48,444 nucleotides of DNA from the NCBI GenBank assembly GCA_030424665.1, contig JAUHWN010000013.1, positions 1 through 48,444 on the forward strand. The letters are read 5' to 3'. The translations under genes were made by a program, and so were the position numbers. This document shows, piece by piece, positions 1-11,348 of the stretch. The stretch is from Bdellovibrionia bacterium. GTDB taxonomy: Bacteria > Bdellovibrionota > Bdellovibrionia > Bdellovibrionales > JAGQZY01. The notes below the pieces were generated by a model, which saw only the letters and a list, made by a program, of their open reading frames with translations, did no database searches and had not been told where the DNA came from. Within the stretch, counting starts at the first letter, position 1. Every line of letters begins with the position of its first letter.

Positions 1-428
1 TGAGTTGTATAGCTGGCAACCTCTTTGACTGGAGCTACCGCATTGGGGACAGTTGCTCCGAACCCAACTTCAGCAATAATAGGAGCGTCAGGCAGGTCAT
101 CACCAATATAGGCTATTTCTCGATTCTCTAAGCCTGTTTTCTCTTTCAAGTCTTTAAAGGCGGGGCCTTTATCTCCCTTACCTTCAAAAAAGTAATCAAT
201 CTTGAGATGCTTTGCCCGAGATCGAACATCTTCTGATTGGGCACCAGTAATAATTGCAGTTAAGTATCCCTGCTCTCTCAATCGAACAATACCGATACCA
301 TCACGCACCGAAAACATACGTTTCCACTCACCCGCTGAATCCATGAATATTTGCGCATTAGTCATGACGCCATCGACATCGAATACAACTAACTTCACAG
401 GTGCAATTTTAGGCGCTAAAGACTCCAT
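1..428 (-). CDS. kdsC: Kdo-8-phosphate phosphatase (KdsC), 3' end cut by window edge
   Basis: HAD-superfamily phosphatase that dephosphorylates Kdo-8-phosphate to free Kdo for LPS inner core; cytoplasmic. The N-terminus reads MESLAPKIAPVKLVVFDVDG and carries the HAD nucleophile motif DVDG followed by V-M-T-N. A later G-D-D-L-P-D segment is the C-terminal acidic HAD motif, and the small capless size is typical of KdsC. The gene is incomplete: about 142 codons are visible and the C-terminus lies beyond base 1. The ATG at 428 is the first in-frame start before the HAD motif and has only a weak ribosome binding site. It lies 103 bp after kdsD on the same strand, so it is probably the distal gene of the Kdo operon. 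Family assignment rests on motifs plus kdsD/kdsB context. Confidence 0.9.
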   Translation of the reverse strand, partial: MESLAPKIAPVKLVVFDVDGVMTNAQIFMDSAGEWKRMFSVRDGIGIVRLREQGYLTAIITGAQSEDVRSRAKHLKIDYFFEGKGDKGPAFKDLKEKTGLENREIAYIGDDLPDAPIIAEVGFGATVPNAVAPVKEVASYTT

Positions 429-531
429 CACTTAATATTTACAAGTGATTCAAAGGTGATCAACTCACACCTAAAAAATTGGACAAAACAGGGGAGTTCT
501 CTTTAATTTACTACCGAAAAGTCTAGTCTTT

Positions 532-1512
532 TTAACGAATTTGCGCAGCGAGAAGATCTTGAAGGTGAAGAAGTCCAGTCGGACGTGACGTTTCTTCTTT
601 TGATCGTCCATCGACAACAAATAGAGTCTGAATCTTAAATTGCTCCATTACAAACAAAGCCTTTTCTGCAAGCTCCTCACTACTTATAGTTTTAGGATGT
701 TTTGACATGATATCGTGAGCTTTCTGTGTCGTTAAATCGATCTTTTTCTCTATGCTTCGACGAATATCACCATCGGTAATGACACCGATCAAACCGCCCG
801 CTTTATCAATGACTCCAGCAACCCCTCTAACTTCTTTTCCCGTCATCACACTGACGACATCAAGAATTTGGGTGTCTAAAGAAACCAAGGGTAAAGCCTC
901 ACCTTGGTGCATAACATCTTTAACTCTCGTGAGGAGTCTTCTCCCAAGACTTCCACCGGGATGAAACTCAGCAAAGTCCTCTTCTTGGAACCCCTTGAAC
1001 TTCAATGTTGCCATGGCTAATGCGTCGGCCATGGCAAGACTGGCCGTAGAACTTGTGGTAGGCGCTAAACCAAGCGGACAGGCTTCTTCCGAAACCTTAA
1101 CACTGATAAGAATATTACATTCCTTTGCCAAGCGACTCTCTAAGTTCCCCGTCATTCCAATGAGAGGAATTCCCTTTCGGGCACAATGACTGAGTATCGG
1201 AACTAATTCATCTGAACCACCGCCATAACTAATAACGATTACTAAATCATTAGAACTCAAAACTCCTAAATCACCGTGGGAGCTTTCGGCAGGATGTAAA
1301 AAAACTGAAGGTGTACCCGTTGAACTTAGCGTCGCAGACATTTTTCGACCGATGTGGCCCGATTTGCCCATTCCCGCTACAACTACTTTTCCTTTACATT
1401 CTGCAATTTGATGAACGGCTTTTTCAAAGGATTCTCCTATACCATCGATGAGCTCGATAATACCTTCGGATTCCATTTTTAAAACACGCTTTGCTTCTTG
1501 AACTAAATCCAT
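532..1512 (-). CDS. kdsD: D-arabinose-5-phosphate isomerase
   Basis: Interconverts ribulose-5-phosphate and arabinose-5-phosphate, the first committed step toward Kdo in LPS synthesis; cytoplasmic. The 326-residue length matches KdsD. An N-terminal SIS sugar-isomerase domain (about residues 35-180) includes GMGKSGHIGRKMSATLSSTG and the HPAESSHGDLG active-site stretch. Two CBS domains follow (about 205-320), with the usual HPGGSLGRRLL linker. The ATG at 1512 sits one base after the pyrG stop, so the two are probably translationally coupled. It forms an operon with pyrG, kdsB and ysxC upstream and kdsC downstream. Nothing unusual is visible in the protein. Confidence 0.95.
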   Translation of the reverse strand: MDLVQEAKRVLKMESEGIIELIDGIGESFEKAVHQIAECKGKVVVAGMGKSGHIGRKMSATLSSTGTPSVFLHPAESSHGDLGVLSSNDLVIVISYGGGSDELVPILSHCARKGIPLIGMTGNLESRLAKECNILISVKVSEEACPLGLAPTTSSTASLAMADALAMATLKFKGFQEEDFAEFHPGGSLGRRLLTRVKDVMHQGEALPLVSLDTQILDVVSVMTGKEVRGVAGVIDKAGGLIGVITDGDIRRSIEKKIDLTTQKAHDIMSKHPKTISSEELAEKALFVMEQFKIQTLFVVDGRSKEETSRPTGLLHLQDLLAAQIR

Positions 1513-1513
1513 T

Positions 1514-4141
<2,628 letters not shown>

Positions 4142-4145
<4 letters not shown>

Positions 4146-4762
4146 AGTTCCTCTTCCTCCTCGGGAGCGGTTTCGATCCAGTTCTTGTAGATATGATCTT
4201 CTACTTCGTAGAAACCTTGTTTTTTAAGGGATGAAGAGAGAAAACAAGGCCTCTCAATCTCTTTTTTCAATTTTCGCCTTCGATCCAAGCCCGGTCCACG
4301 CTTCAGCTTATCTGCTTTAGATAAGATCACGGCTGAAGGGAGCCCTCTTTGATCCATGAGATCAACGAGCATCTGCTCATCTTCAGTCCACTTTCGACGA
4401 ACATCCATGATGAGAAGAAGTCCCACCAGGTTCTCTCTTTCGAGAAGGTAGGCTTCAATCATTGCCTGCCATTGCTTCATTTCTTTAGCACTGACACTGG
4501 CCCAACCATAACCTGGCATATCTACAAGGCGGTATTTATCTTCGACTGAGAAAAAATTGAGGAGACGTGTCTTTCCGGGCTTTCCGGAAACTTTCGCTAT
4601 CGAACTCCCTTGTAAACCATTGAGGAAACTCGACTTACCAGCATTAGAGCGGCCAGCTAAGGCGACTTCGGGGAGGCTGTCCATTGGCCAACCACTTAGG
4701 TCGGCAGCACTTTTAATGAACTTGAGGCGCCCCGGCTTTTGCTTCACGTTTTCTGGCATCAC
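4142..4762 (-). CDS. ysxC: Ribosome-biogenesis GTPase YsxC/EngB
   Basis: Small TRAFAC GTPase of the EngB family needed for late large-subunit assembly; cytoplasmic. G1 is GRSNAGKSS at about residues 37-45. G2 lies around PGKTRLLNFF, G3 is DMPGYG, and G4 is SKAD, with Ser in place of the common Thr of TKxD. Length 206 matches the family, with a short acidic C-terminal tail (EEEEEL). The start is ambiguous: GTG at 4762 is followed at once by ATG at 4759, and the ribosome binding site is weak for both. The stop overlaps the kdsB start by four bases (ATGA). This is the first gene of the minus-strand operon, so a promoter should lie in 4763-4914. Confidence 0.93.
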
Positions 4763-4914
4763 TGCTTTTAACCCTAAATCGTCCAGAGAAAAAGAAATTT
4801 TCTCATATAATGGAATCTCTTCTCAGTATTGAAACCAATGGGCCCTATAGCCCCTCCCCATCTCGGCATGGCATTTGAAAATACTCAAAAATTACTGATT
4901 CGAGAGGGGGAAAT

Positions 4915-6222
4915 ATGCACACTGAATCACTAGAAAAGGATAAAAGTCCAAACCGAGCCTGGCTCATAAAAAAGAACTTAGACGGCCCTATATCTGCTGT
5001 CGAACTCGGAGAATTTAACACCCTAGGTAGAGATCCCGGCAACTCGATCGCTATTGAGTCGCCCTATGTCTCAAGTCGCCATGCTCGCATTGAAAAAAAA
5101 CAAAACCGATGGATTTTACGAGACTTTCAGAGTCGCAATGGCTGTTTCGTTAACGACGTAGAGGTTAAAGAGGCCATACTCATGCCCCAAGATCGAATTC
5201 GTCTCGCGCAAAGTGAATACCTCTTTGCGCAAAAAGATGATTCCGGCTTTAAGTTGAAAAGTAAGAATAAAGAGTGGCAAGAACAGCTCGATCTCATGCC
5301 CGCCTTCGCACAAACTGACTTTCCAGTTCTCATGACCGGCCCTAGTGGAAGTGGAAAAGATATTCTCGCCAATTGGATTCACCAGAATTCAAGAAGAAGT
5401 CATCACCCGATTTTATCCATAAACTGTAGTGCGCTCAGTGAAAGTCTCATCGAAAGCGAACTCTTCGGTCACATTAAGGGAAGTTTTACCGGAGCGGCCC
5501 AAGATCGCAAAGGTGCTTTCGAATCGGCTTCAGGAGGAACTCTGTTTTTAGACGAAATAGGTGACCTACCGCTATCATTGCAACCTAAACTACTTCGCGC
5601 CCTTGAGAACCAAGAAATTAAACCTGTTGGTTCGGATCAGACTAAGAAAATTAATGTAAGACTTGTTGCGGGGACCCACCAAAACCTAGAGTCCTACGTA
5701 AGTCAGGGAAAGTTTCGAAGCGATCTTTTCTTCCGTCTCAATGTCTGCAGAGTCCGCCTTCCGAAACTCATCGATCGCATGGAGGACTTCGATACACTCG
5801 CCTACCAATTCGCCAAAGACCTAAGGGTTCGACTGAGTTTTGAGGCACTCTCCATATTAAAAAATCAGCCTTGGCCCGGAAACATAAGAGAACTAAAAAA
5901 CTGTATTTCAAGAGCATCAGCCTACTTTCCCGGAGAAGAAATTAGAAAGCAGCATCTCGATCGCATTTTAGATGACCTTAGCAGTCTTCATTTCGAAAAA
6001 ATGGTAAATCTTCCATCAAATGAAAATGGCAATCTTATCAGTCGAATTGAAAAAGACCTTATTGTCGAAAAACTAATTCATCACGAAGGTAATCAAAGAA
6101 GGGTTTCCGAAGAAATCGGCATTCCTAGATCAACTCTCAACGATAAAATAAAAAGGTACCGTATTAATATTCGAGATCTCGTCGGCAATAAACCTAGAAT
6201 CCGCCGCGCCTCTTTTTCTTGA
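4915..6222 (+). CDS. FHA-domain sigma-54-dependent transcriptional activator
   Basis: Bacterial enhancer-binding protein. An N-terminal FHA domain (about residues 13-105) has the phosphothreonine-binding signature GRD (38-40) and SRHA (54-57). A sigma-54 AAA+ domain follows (about 120-345): Walker A GPSGSGKD, sigma-54-contact loop GSFTGA (usual GAFTGA), Walker B GGTLFLDEIGD, arginine finger FRSDLFFRLNV and WPGNIRELKN. A C-terminal Fis-type helix-turn-helix (about 390-425) carries NQRRVSEEIGIPRSTLNDKI. There is no receiver domain, so the input is probably a phosphothreonine partner, possibly a Ser/Thr kinase substrate. A strong GAGGGGG site precedes ATG 4915. It is divergent from ysxC and overlaps the 3' end of the next gene tail-to-tail by 29 bases. 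The target genes are not evident here. Confidence 0.92.
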   Translation: MHTESLEKDKSPNRAWLIKKNLDGPISAVELGEFNTLGRDPGNSIAIESPYVSSRHARIEKKQNRWILRDFQSRNGCFVNDVEVKEAILMPQDRIRLAQSEYLFAQKDDSGFKLKSKNKEWQEQLDLMPAFAQTDFPVLMTGPSGSGKDILANWIHQNSRRSHHPILSINCSALSESLIESELFGHIKGSFTGAAQDRKGAFESASGGTLFLDEIGDLPLSLQPKLLRALENQEIKPVGSDQTKKINVRLVAGTHQNLESYVSQGKFRSDLFFRLNVCRVRLPKLIDRMEDFDTLAYQFAKDLRVRLSFEALSILKNQPWPGNIRELKNCISRASAYFPGEEIRKQHLDRILDDLSSLHFEKMVNLPSNENGNLISRIEKDLIVEKLIHHEGNQRRVSEEIGIPRSTLNDKIKRYRINIRDLVGNKPRIRRASFS

Positions 6223-7189
6223 GGAGAAAGTTTTTAAAATAGATTTCGCGAATTCGACCGTAGTTCATGATTGAATTAATGCGAATTCGCAGAAGTCTCT
6301 TTATTTTCATTTTTCCAGACCTTGTAGAAAGGTCATCAAAGGTTTGCGTTTCAAGGGTCCTTTGAATGATATCTAGAATCTCGCTCTTTCGATCCGTCAC
6401 CTCAATAAGGGACCTTCGATTATTCGTCTCAACATAAAATTCAAATCGCCCAAAGGCTCGAGGATTTCTTCGCGTCGACCGCAGTTGTACAATTACCTGG
6501 TCCATACTCACGAAAAACTCAGGCTGTCGAAGTGGGGAATAAAATGACTCAAAATTTTCATCCACTGGAATAGAAATAATTCGGTCGGCAACCTCTTCTA
6601 ATGAATTGATATAGGGTCTTTCTGGTTGTAAATCAAATACGGGTTCACCCACTAGAGTTAAAAGGTAAATCACCGCTGACATACAAAGTGCAATCCCTAT
6701 TAGGGGAATACTGTGTTGCTTAAAGTAATCCTTTGCCCGAATAGAATATAATCGGGTCTTCGCAATATAGAGGGAATATTTATCTAAAAATAGACCGACA
6801 AAATTCTTAGTCTTCCCAAAAAGATCCAGACTCTCCCAAGCATCCACAGCCTTCTGCAGAATCGTGATTTTACTGAGTAGATCATCTAGCTTTTCTTGGA
6901 ATGTAAAAAGAAAGGCAAAACGCGAGGGTCGGTCGGGGTCAGTCTGACTCTCGTCTTTGACCGACTCTTCCAGTTTTTCGACATCATCGCTAAAGTCACG
7001 AAATGTGTCGTCGATCTTCTGGTCCTCTTTAACTCGGATGTCAGCTTGCTCGCCCAGTTCTTGGGAACTTTCAATATCGGCCGTCGCTTCCTCAAGCAGG
7101 CTCTCCAAATTGAGAAAATCATCGAGATCCTCATCCTCTTTTTCTTCAGCTTGAGGCTCGGTATTTTCATTTAATTCTTCTTCAGACAT
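6194..7189 (-). CDS. FliL-like single-pass membrane protein with acidic N-terminal region
   Basis: The first 90 residues are very acidic and probably disordered. A helical stretch follows (about 95-150), then one transmembrane segment at about 161-180 (IPLIGIALCMSAVIYLLTLV). The C-terminal periplasmic part (190-331) ends with a pattern typical of FliL: a Gly-Lys-containing helix, R-I-R-I-N-S-I-M-N-Y-G, then IREIYFKNFLLKKK. FliL proteins sit beside the flagellar stator, but this one is about twice the usual length and no flagellar genes lie nearby. It may serve flagellar or gliding motors, or be a general FliL-domain protein. The domain call is by pattern only. Its 3' end overlaps the sigma-54 activator tail-to-tail, and its 5' end is divergent from a lipoprotein gene. 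Confidence 0.55.
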   Translation of the reverse strand: MSEEELNENTEPQAEEKEDEDLDDFLNLESLLEEATADIESSQELGEQADIRVKEDQKIDDTFRDFSDDVEKLEESVKDESQTDPDRPSRFAFLFTFQEKLDDLLSKITILQKAVDAWESLDLFGKTKNFVGLFLDKYSLYIAKTRLYSIRAKDYFKQHSIPLIGIALCMSAVIYLLTLVGEPVFDLQPERPYINSLEEVADRIISIPVDENFESFYSPLRQPEFFVSMDQVIVQLRSTRRNPRAFGRFEFYVETNNRRSLIEVTDRKSEILDIIQRTLETQTFDDLSTRSGKMKIKRLLRIRINSIMNYGRIREIYFKNFLLKKKRRGGF

Positions 7190-7305
7190 GAAAGAACTCC
7201 AGGCCTAAGAATACCACAGGGAGGGGTCTCAAAGAGAGTAGATTTAAACCATGGTCCTGTTGAGAATTGAGACAAATATCCCGATTAAAATACCAGGAGG
7301 AAATA

Positions 7306-7767
7306 ATGAAACGGAATTTATTACTCTTCTTGTTAGTTCTGTTTACTGCTAGTGGATGTGCAATTATTGAGGACATTCGTCGAGGTGGAAGCACCGGAAC
7401 ACCAGCCTATAGCTCGATGGATCCAAGCGTAGAAAACGAGTTAAACAGAGCCAGTCGAGGACCGAGCAAACCACGAGTAGCTCCGGCGCCAAGAAAGATT
7501 ATTAATAGTCGAAGGGCTTATCTCTCACCCCGTATGAGTTATGAAAACAGTGCCATTGCCAATCAAGACATTTTTTTGGGAATGAGTACTCGTGCCGTAA
7601 AAGCCAGCTGGGGAGAGCCAAAACTCATCGAACAAGCCGGTAATCCATCCTTGGGCTATCAGCGCTGGCAATACGAAAGTTACATTCCTTCGGTCGAAGG
7701 TTACGTAAAGGAACTCCGGATTGTCTATTTTGAGAACAACCGTGTCGTTGGCTGGGAAACCCACTAA
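7306..7767 (+). CDS. Small lipoprotein with BamE/SmpA-like domain
   Basis: The start is set at ATG 7306 by a perfect AGGAGG site and the signal peptide: MKRNLLLFLLVLFTASGC, a lipobox with Cys 18 as the lipid-modified residue. In-frame sequence extends 13 codons further upstream but has no ribosome binding site. After a Ser/Pro/Arg-rich linker, the C-terminal 70 residues contain IFLGMSTRAVKASWGEP, then the aromatic QRWQY and a terminal beta-strand pattern. This is like SmpA/OmlA (BamE), a small domain that binds outer-membrane proteins. It could be a BamE homologue or one of the many SmpA-fold lipoproteins of unknown role. Its stop overlaps the polA stop by four bases, tail-to-tail. Confidence 0.7.
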   Translation: MKRNLLLFLLVLFTASGCAIIEDIRRGGSTGTPAYSSMDPSVENELNRASRGPSKPRVAPAPRKIINSRRAYLSPRMSYENSAIANQDIFLGMSTRAVKASWGEPKLIEQAGNPSLGYQRWQYESYIPSVEGYVKELRIVYFENNRVVGWETH

Positions 7768-10340
7768 GCGTGGGCATCTTGCCAGTTTGCTCCAGTAGCG
7801 ATATTCACCTTTAGCGGCACCTTAAGACTTGTACACTGCTCCATTCGTTCGCGAACGATGGGTAGCGTATCCTCAATTTTTTCATCAGGAACTTCTAAGA
7901 TCAGTTCATCATGGACCTGAAGCAGAATTGGACTATCTATATTTTGATCCACTTCTAGCATCGCCATTTTAACTAAATCGCTAGCGGTCCCCTGAATGGG
8001 AGCATTAATAGCAGCTCTTTCACCGAATGCGCGCAATTGATGACTTTTTGAATTCAGCTCTGGCAAGTAACGTCGACGCCCAAAGATGGTTTCTACATAG
8101 CCATTTGATTTCGCCTTTTCAACGATATCACTCATATAGTTTTGAACACCACTAAAACGCTTAAAGTATCGATCTATAATTTCTTTAGCTTCTTTTCTTG
8201 GAATTGAAAGAGCATCAGCTAATCCATAAGCACCTTGCCCGTAGGCAATTCCAAAATTGACTGCTTTGGCTTTTCTCCGTTCTTCTGAACTCACTTTCTC
8301 AGGCGCCACTTCGAAAATTTCAGAAGCCGTTGCGGCATGAATATCGAGGTCGTTTTCAAACGCTCTTATAAGACCTGGATCCTCAGAAATATGAGCTAAA
8401 ATACGCAACTCAATTTGACTATAATCAACAGAAACAAGTTGTGTGCCTGGACTAGCAACAAATGCTTTTCTGATCTCACGTCCTTGCTCCGTGCGTATTG
8501 GAATATTCTGCAAATTGGGATGAACACTCGAAAGGCGACCTGTTGTCGTCGAAGCCTGATTAAATTGAGTGTGAATTCGACCGGTCTTTTTATTTACAAG
8601 CTCAGGAAGTGAGTCGGCGTAGGTCGATTTTAATTTACTCAACTCTCGATATTTAAGAATCTTTAAAACAATCGGAAATTCACCAGCCAGTTTTTCGAGA
8701 ACATCCTGACTCGTAGAATAGCCAGTCTTCGTCTTTTTCCCTTTCGGCATTTTCAACTTCTCAAATAATACTGTTCCTAATTGCTTGGGACTTCCAATGT
8801 TAAACTCTTCACCAGTTTCAGAGTAAACTTCTTTCTCTACAGAACTAATCTCTTTTTCTAATCTCTGACTAATATCTTTGAGAACCGCGGTGTCGAGAGC
8901 GATACCCTTCTGCTCCATCTTAAAAAGTATCGGAAGAATAGGCAGGTCAATTTCGTTATAAACCCCATCTAGCTTCTTCTCCGCCATTAACTTCTTAAGA
9001 ACCTCTTCGACTTCCAAATGAATCTTATACATTTGTGAAGACCTTGCGAGGTCAGGAACCTGGCGACCACAGTAGAGTGAATAGATGGAGTCTAAGTTTT
9101 CAATGGGCCCCGCTCGTAAAATATAGGCCGCGAGCATACTATCGAAGGCTGCTTCTCCAGACTCTAAATTTAATTCTTTCCAAACAGATTTTAAGTCATA
9201 GCCTTTCCATCGAAATGATTTATTGATTTTAGTCAACTCCGCACCCATTTCGGCGGGATCTTCTAATTCAACAACCACATCATTTTGCGCTAAAAAAATT
9301 CCTCGGTCGGTTTTCCAAGCCCAAAGCTCTTCTTCAAATACAAACTTATCCAGGGCCCCTTCACAACTCATTAGCTTTTCAATAATCTCCGAATCATCGG
9401 TCGGAACTTCATCGGTCTGCTTTTTAGATTTGAGGTCACCAATTTGTTTTCTCGACTCAAACTGTCCCGTAATCGATGAATCCTCTTCACCGAGAAGTTT
9501 ATTGGCAAAACTCTGAAAAGAAAGTTCATTCAAAAGACTTTGCAACTCATCTCTTTTGACCGCGGACATTTTTAAATCATCGAGCTGGGATACAAGATCC
9601 AGGTCGGTCACAATAGTTACTAGTTTCTTTGATAGAAAGGCCTCATCTTTAGCCTCTACCAATTTCTTGTGCGTGCCTTTTGGCCCTATATCGTCGATAT
9701 TTTCGTAAATCTCTTCGATGTTCTTATATTGTGATAAAAGTTTTTGGGCACCTTTTGGTCCAATACCTTTAACTCCAGGAATATTATCTGAAGCATCTCC
9801 GGTAATTGCTAAATAGTCGATAAACTGATCGGGATGAATCCCCCATTTCTCTAAAACCCCTTCGACATCATATTTTTTATTTTTCATGGTGTCGTACATA
9901 GTGACATAGGGTTTTATCAATTGTCCGAAATCTTTATCACCACTGACAATTACAACTTCGAGACCTTGATCTCTACCATAGTGGGCTAAACTTCCAATGA
10001 GATCGTCTGCTTCGTAACCTTCTTTATCGAGAGCCTTGATTCCGAGTAAATCTGTAAGTTCTCTAATGTATGGAATTTGTGGCTTTAAATCCTCAGGCAT
10101 TTCTGTTCGATTGGCCTTATAGCGCGGATCAATATCTTTTCTAAATGAAGGCTCTTTTCGGTCAAAACAGTAAACCAAGTAGTCTGGCTGAATTTCTTTG
10201 AGAAGTTTTACGGTCATAGAGAGATAACCGTAAATCGCATTGGTCGGAACTCCCTTGTCACTCGACAGAGGTCGAATGGCGTAGTAGGCCCTAAAAAACA
10301 TTGCACTAACATCTACTAGATAAAGCTTTTTCATAGCCAT
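7764..10340 (-). CDS. polA: DNA polymerase I
   Basis: Family A polymerase for Okazaki-fragment maturation and repair. The 5' nuclease domain (about 1-290) has VDVSAMFFRAYYA, EGYEADDLIG, SGDKDF and GIKGIGPKGA-type helix-hairpin-helix residues. The polymerase domain (about 480-858) has motif A VDYSQIELR, motif B RRKAKAVNFGIAYG and motif C QVHDELILEVP. The middle domain (about 320-480) is short. It lacks a D-x-E motif at its start (FVFEEELWAWKTD), although the later FDSMLAAYIL Asp is kept, so 3'-5' proofreading is probably lost. Length is 858, against 928 in E. coli. ATG 10340 is followed by a second ATG two codons on, with little ribosome-binding signal. Confidence 0.95.
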   Translation of the reverse strand: MAMKKLYLVDVSAMFFRAYYAIRPLSSDKGVPTNAIYGYLSMTVKLLKEIQPDYLVYCFDRKEPSFRKDIDPRYKANRTEMPEDLKPQIPYIRELTDLLGIKALDKEGYEADDLIGSLAHYGRDQGLEVVIVSGDKDFGQLIKPYVTMYDTMKNKKYDVEGVLEKWGIHPDQFIDYLAITGDASDNIPGVKGIGPKGAQKLLSQYKNIEEIYENIDDIGPKGTHKKLVEAKDEAFLSKKLVTIVTDLDLVSQLDDLKMSAVKRDELQSLLNELSFQSFANKLLGEEDSSITGQFESRKQIGDLKSKKQTDEVPTDDSEIIEKLMSCEGALDKFVFEEELWAWKTDRGIFLAQNDVVVELEDPAEMGAELTKINKSFRWKGYDLKSVWKELNLESGEAAFDSMLAAYILRAGPIENLDSIYSLYCGRQVPDLARSSQMYKIHLEVEEVLKKLMAEKKLDGVYNEIDLPILPILFKMEQKGIALDTAVLKDISQRLEKEISSVEKEVYSETGEEFNIGSPKQLGTVLFEKLKMPKGKKTKTGYSTSQDVLEKLAGEFPIVLKILKYRELSKLKSTYADSLPELVNKKTGRIHTQFNQASTTTGRLSSVHPNLQNIPIRTEQGREIRKAFVASPGTQLVSVDYSQIELRILAHISEDPGLIRAFENDLDIHAATASEIFEVAPEKVSSEERRKAKAVNFGIAYGQGAYGLADALSIPRKEAKEIIDRYFKRFSGVQNYMSDIVEKAKSNGYVETIFGRRRYLPELNSKSHQLRAFGERAAINAPIQGTASDLVKMAMLEVDQNIDSPILLQVHDELILEVPDEKIEDTLPIVRERMEQCTSLKVPLKVNIATGANWQDAHA

Positions 10341-10437
10341 TTGTGTATCTAAAAGATGCTAGTTTGTCGATGCGAAAGGGCCCAGTGTCATTATTAAAAT
10401 GGGAATATCTATCTTCTAAAGGTTTGAGTCAGAACGA

Positions 10438-10740
10438 CTATTGATCAGCTTCTTGCAGAGTCTCTTTATGCTCTTCGACAGCCTTCTCTTCGACTATAAG
10501 GAGATCCTGATCCTTCATAATGATTTCAGCAATTAATGCATTGGTCATATGATCCGCATGTTTTTCGGCCATGAGTGCAACACCTTCAAGGCTTTGAATC
10601 TCGGATGCATTAGGCTCAACTTCAGAGTTCTCTATCTGGGCGATTCGCTCACACGGAATACTTAGGCGTCGTGATAAATCAGAGCGACTCCAACCCATTC
10701 GGTTGCGCAAACGTCGCACTTTTAGTCCAGCCCATGCCAT
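10438..10740 (-). CDS. Small XRE-type helix-turn-helix protein
   Basis: A 100-residue protein whose first 60 residues form a Cro/C1-type helix-turn-helix: LRNRMGWSRSDLSRRLSIPC, then the recognition-helix pattern ERIAQIENSEVEP. The rest is a charged helical region with no recognisable domain. An AAGGAG site six bases before ATG 10740 supports the start. It probably represses or activates nearby genes or itself; targets are unknown. It lies alone between polA and the divisome gene, with about 100 and 200 bases of AT-rich spacer on either side. It is not near any phage-like gene, so a host regulator is more likely than a phage repressor. Confidence 0.75.
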   Translation of the reverse strand: MAWAGLKVRRLRNRMGWSRSDLSRRLSIPCERIAQIENSEVEPNASEIQSLEGVALMAEKHADHMTNALIAEIIMKDQDLLIVEEKAVEEHKETLQEADQ

Positions 10741-10937
10741 TTGCTACTCCTTAAATGCAGAAAACATGAAATCTAATAGAAATCGATGTGTTATTTCAAT
10801 AAAAAAATAAAATAATTCGAATTTGAAGTGCACTATTAAATCCATTAAAAGGAATAATTAATCAATAATTTCAATTACTTGCAGCAATCACCCAGGAAAC
10901 TTAGACCTAAGATTCTGCCTGAAATTTCAATTTTTTA

Positions 10938-11234
10938 TTAGTCAGAAAACACAAAAAGTAGGTCCCCTTCTTCTACCAAGTCCAATTGATTTCGGGCTTT
11001 CCTTTCAATGAATTTTGGATGCTTAGCCTCTCGAATTTGCATTTTCAACTTCTTTGTCTGGGACTGAAGTTCCGCAATGTTCTTCTCTAAGTTTTCCTTC
11101 TGATGGTATAGGGACAATATTTGAAAAATTTTACCCTCAATGATTAGCCCCATAAAGAGAATAGCAAAGCAGATCCAAAGTACTTTCTTGGGCTTCGATA
11201 ATAGATCCAATACCTTATTGATTGCGGATTCCAT
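10938..11234 (-). CDS. FtsB/DivIC-family septum protein
   Basis: A 98-residue single-pass membrane protein: a short cytoplasmic N-terminus, one transmembrane segment (about 18-36), then a coiled coil (about 38-70) of the Q-K-E-N-L-E-K-N-I-A-E-L type. It ends in the FtsB/DivIC signature ERKARNQLDLVEEGDLLFVF, where the family has a conserved 'aR..lgmv..GE..y' strand. This family forms the FtsQLB divisome subcomplex that activates septal peptidoglycan synthesis. In many genomes ftsB follows eno, but here eno is 33 kb away. The pattern match is strong for so small a protein; the exact ftsB/divIC orthology is not certain. Confidence 0.8.
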   Translation of the reverse strand: MESAINKVLDLLSKPKKVLWICFAILFMGLIIEGKIFQILSLYHQKENLEKNIAELQSQTKKLKMQIREAKHPKFIERKARNQLDLVEEGDLLFVFSD

Positions 11235-11314
11235 AGTCCAATTTTAATACCTCGAAAGACCAATGTTAAACTAGAACTCGGTAGGTCCAGGCAGTAAATC
11301 AAAAATAAAATATG

Positions 11315-11320
11315 TATAAT
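11315..11320 (+). promoter_or_regulatory. Candidate -10 element TATAAT before the TSUP gene
   Basis: A perfect TATAAT lies 29 bases upstream of the ATG at 11349. No good -35 hexamer is seen 16-18 bases upstream, where the sequence is AT-rich (around CAGTAA). It may drive the TSUP gene and possibly the biosynthetic operon beyond it. Confidence 0.35.
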
Positions 11321-11348
11321 AACTTAGATAAGCTGCCGATACTTACCT

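Noticed and set aside
523-545. Terminator hairpin after kdsD
   Set aside because: Only a five-base A/T-rich stem (AAAAG/CTTTT) can form, too weak to call.
4865-4885. Possible sigma-54 promoter (TGGCAT) before the FHA activator
   Set aside because: There is no TTGCW-type -12 element at the required distance, so the match is only partial.
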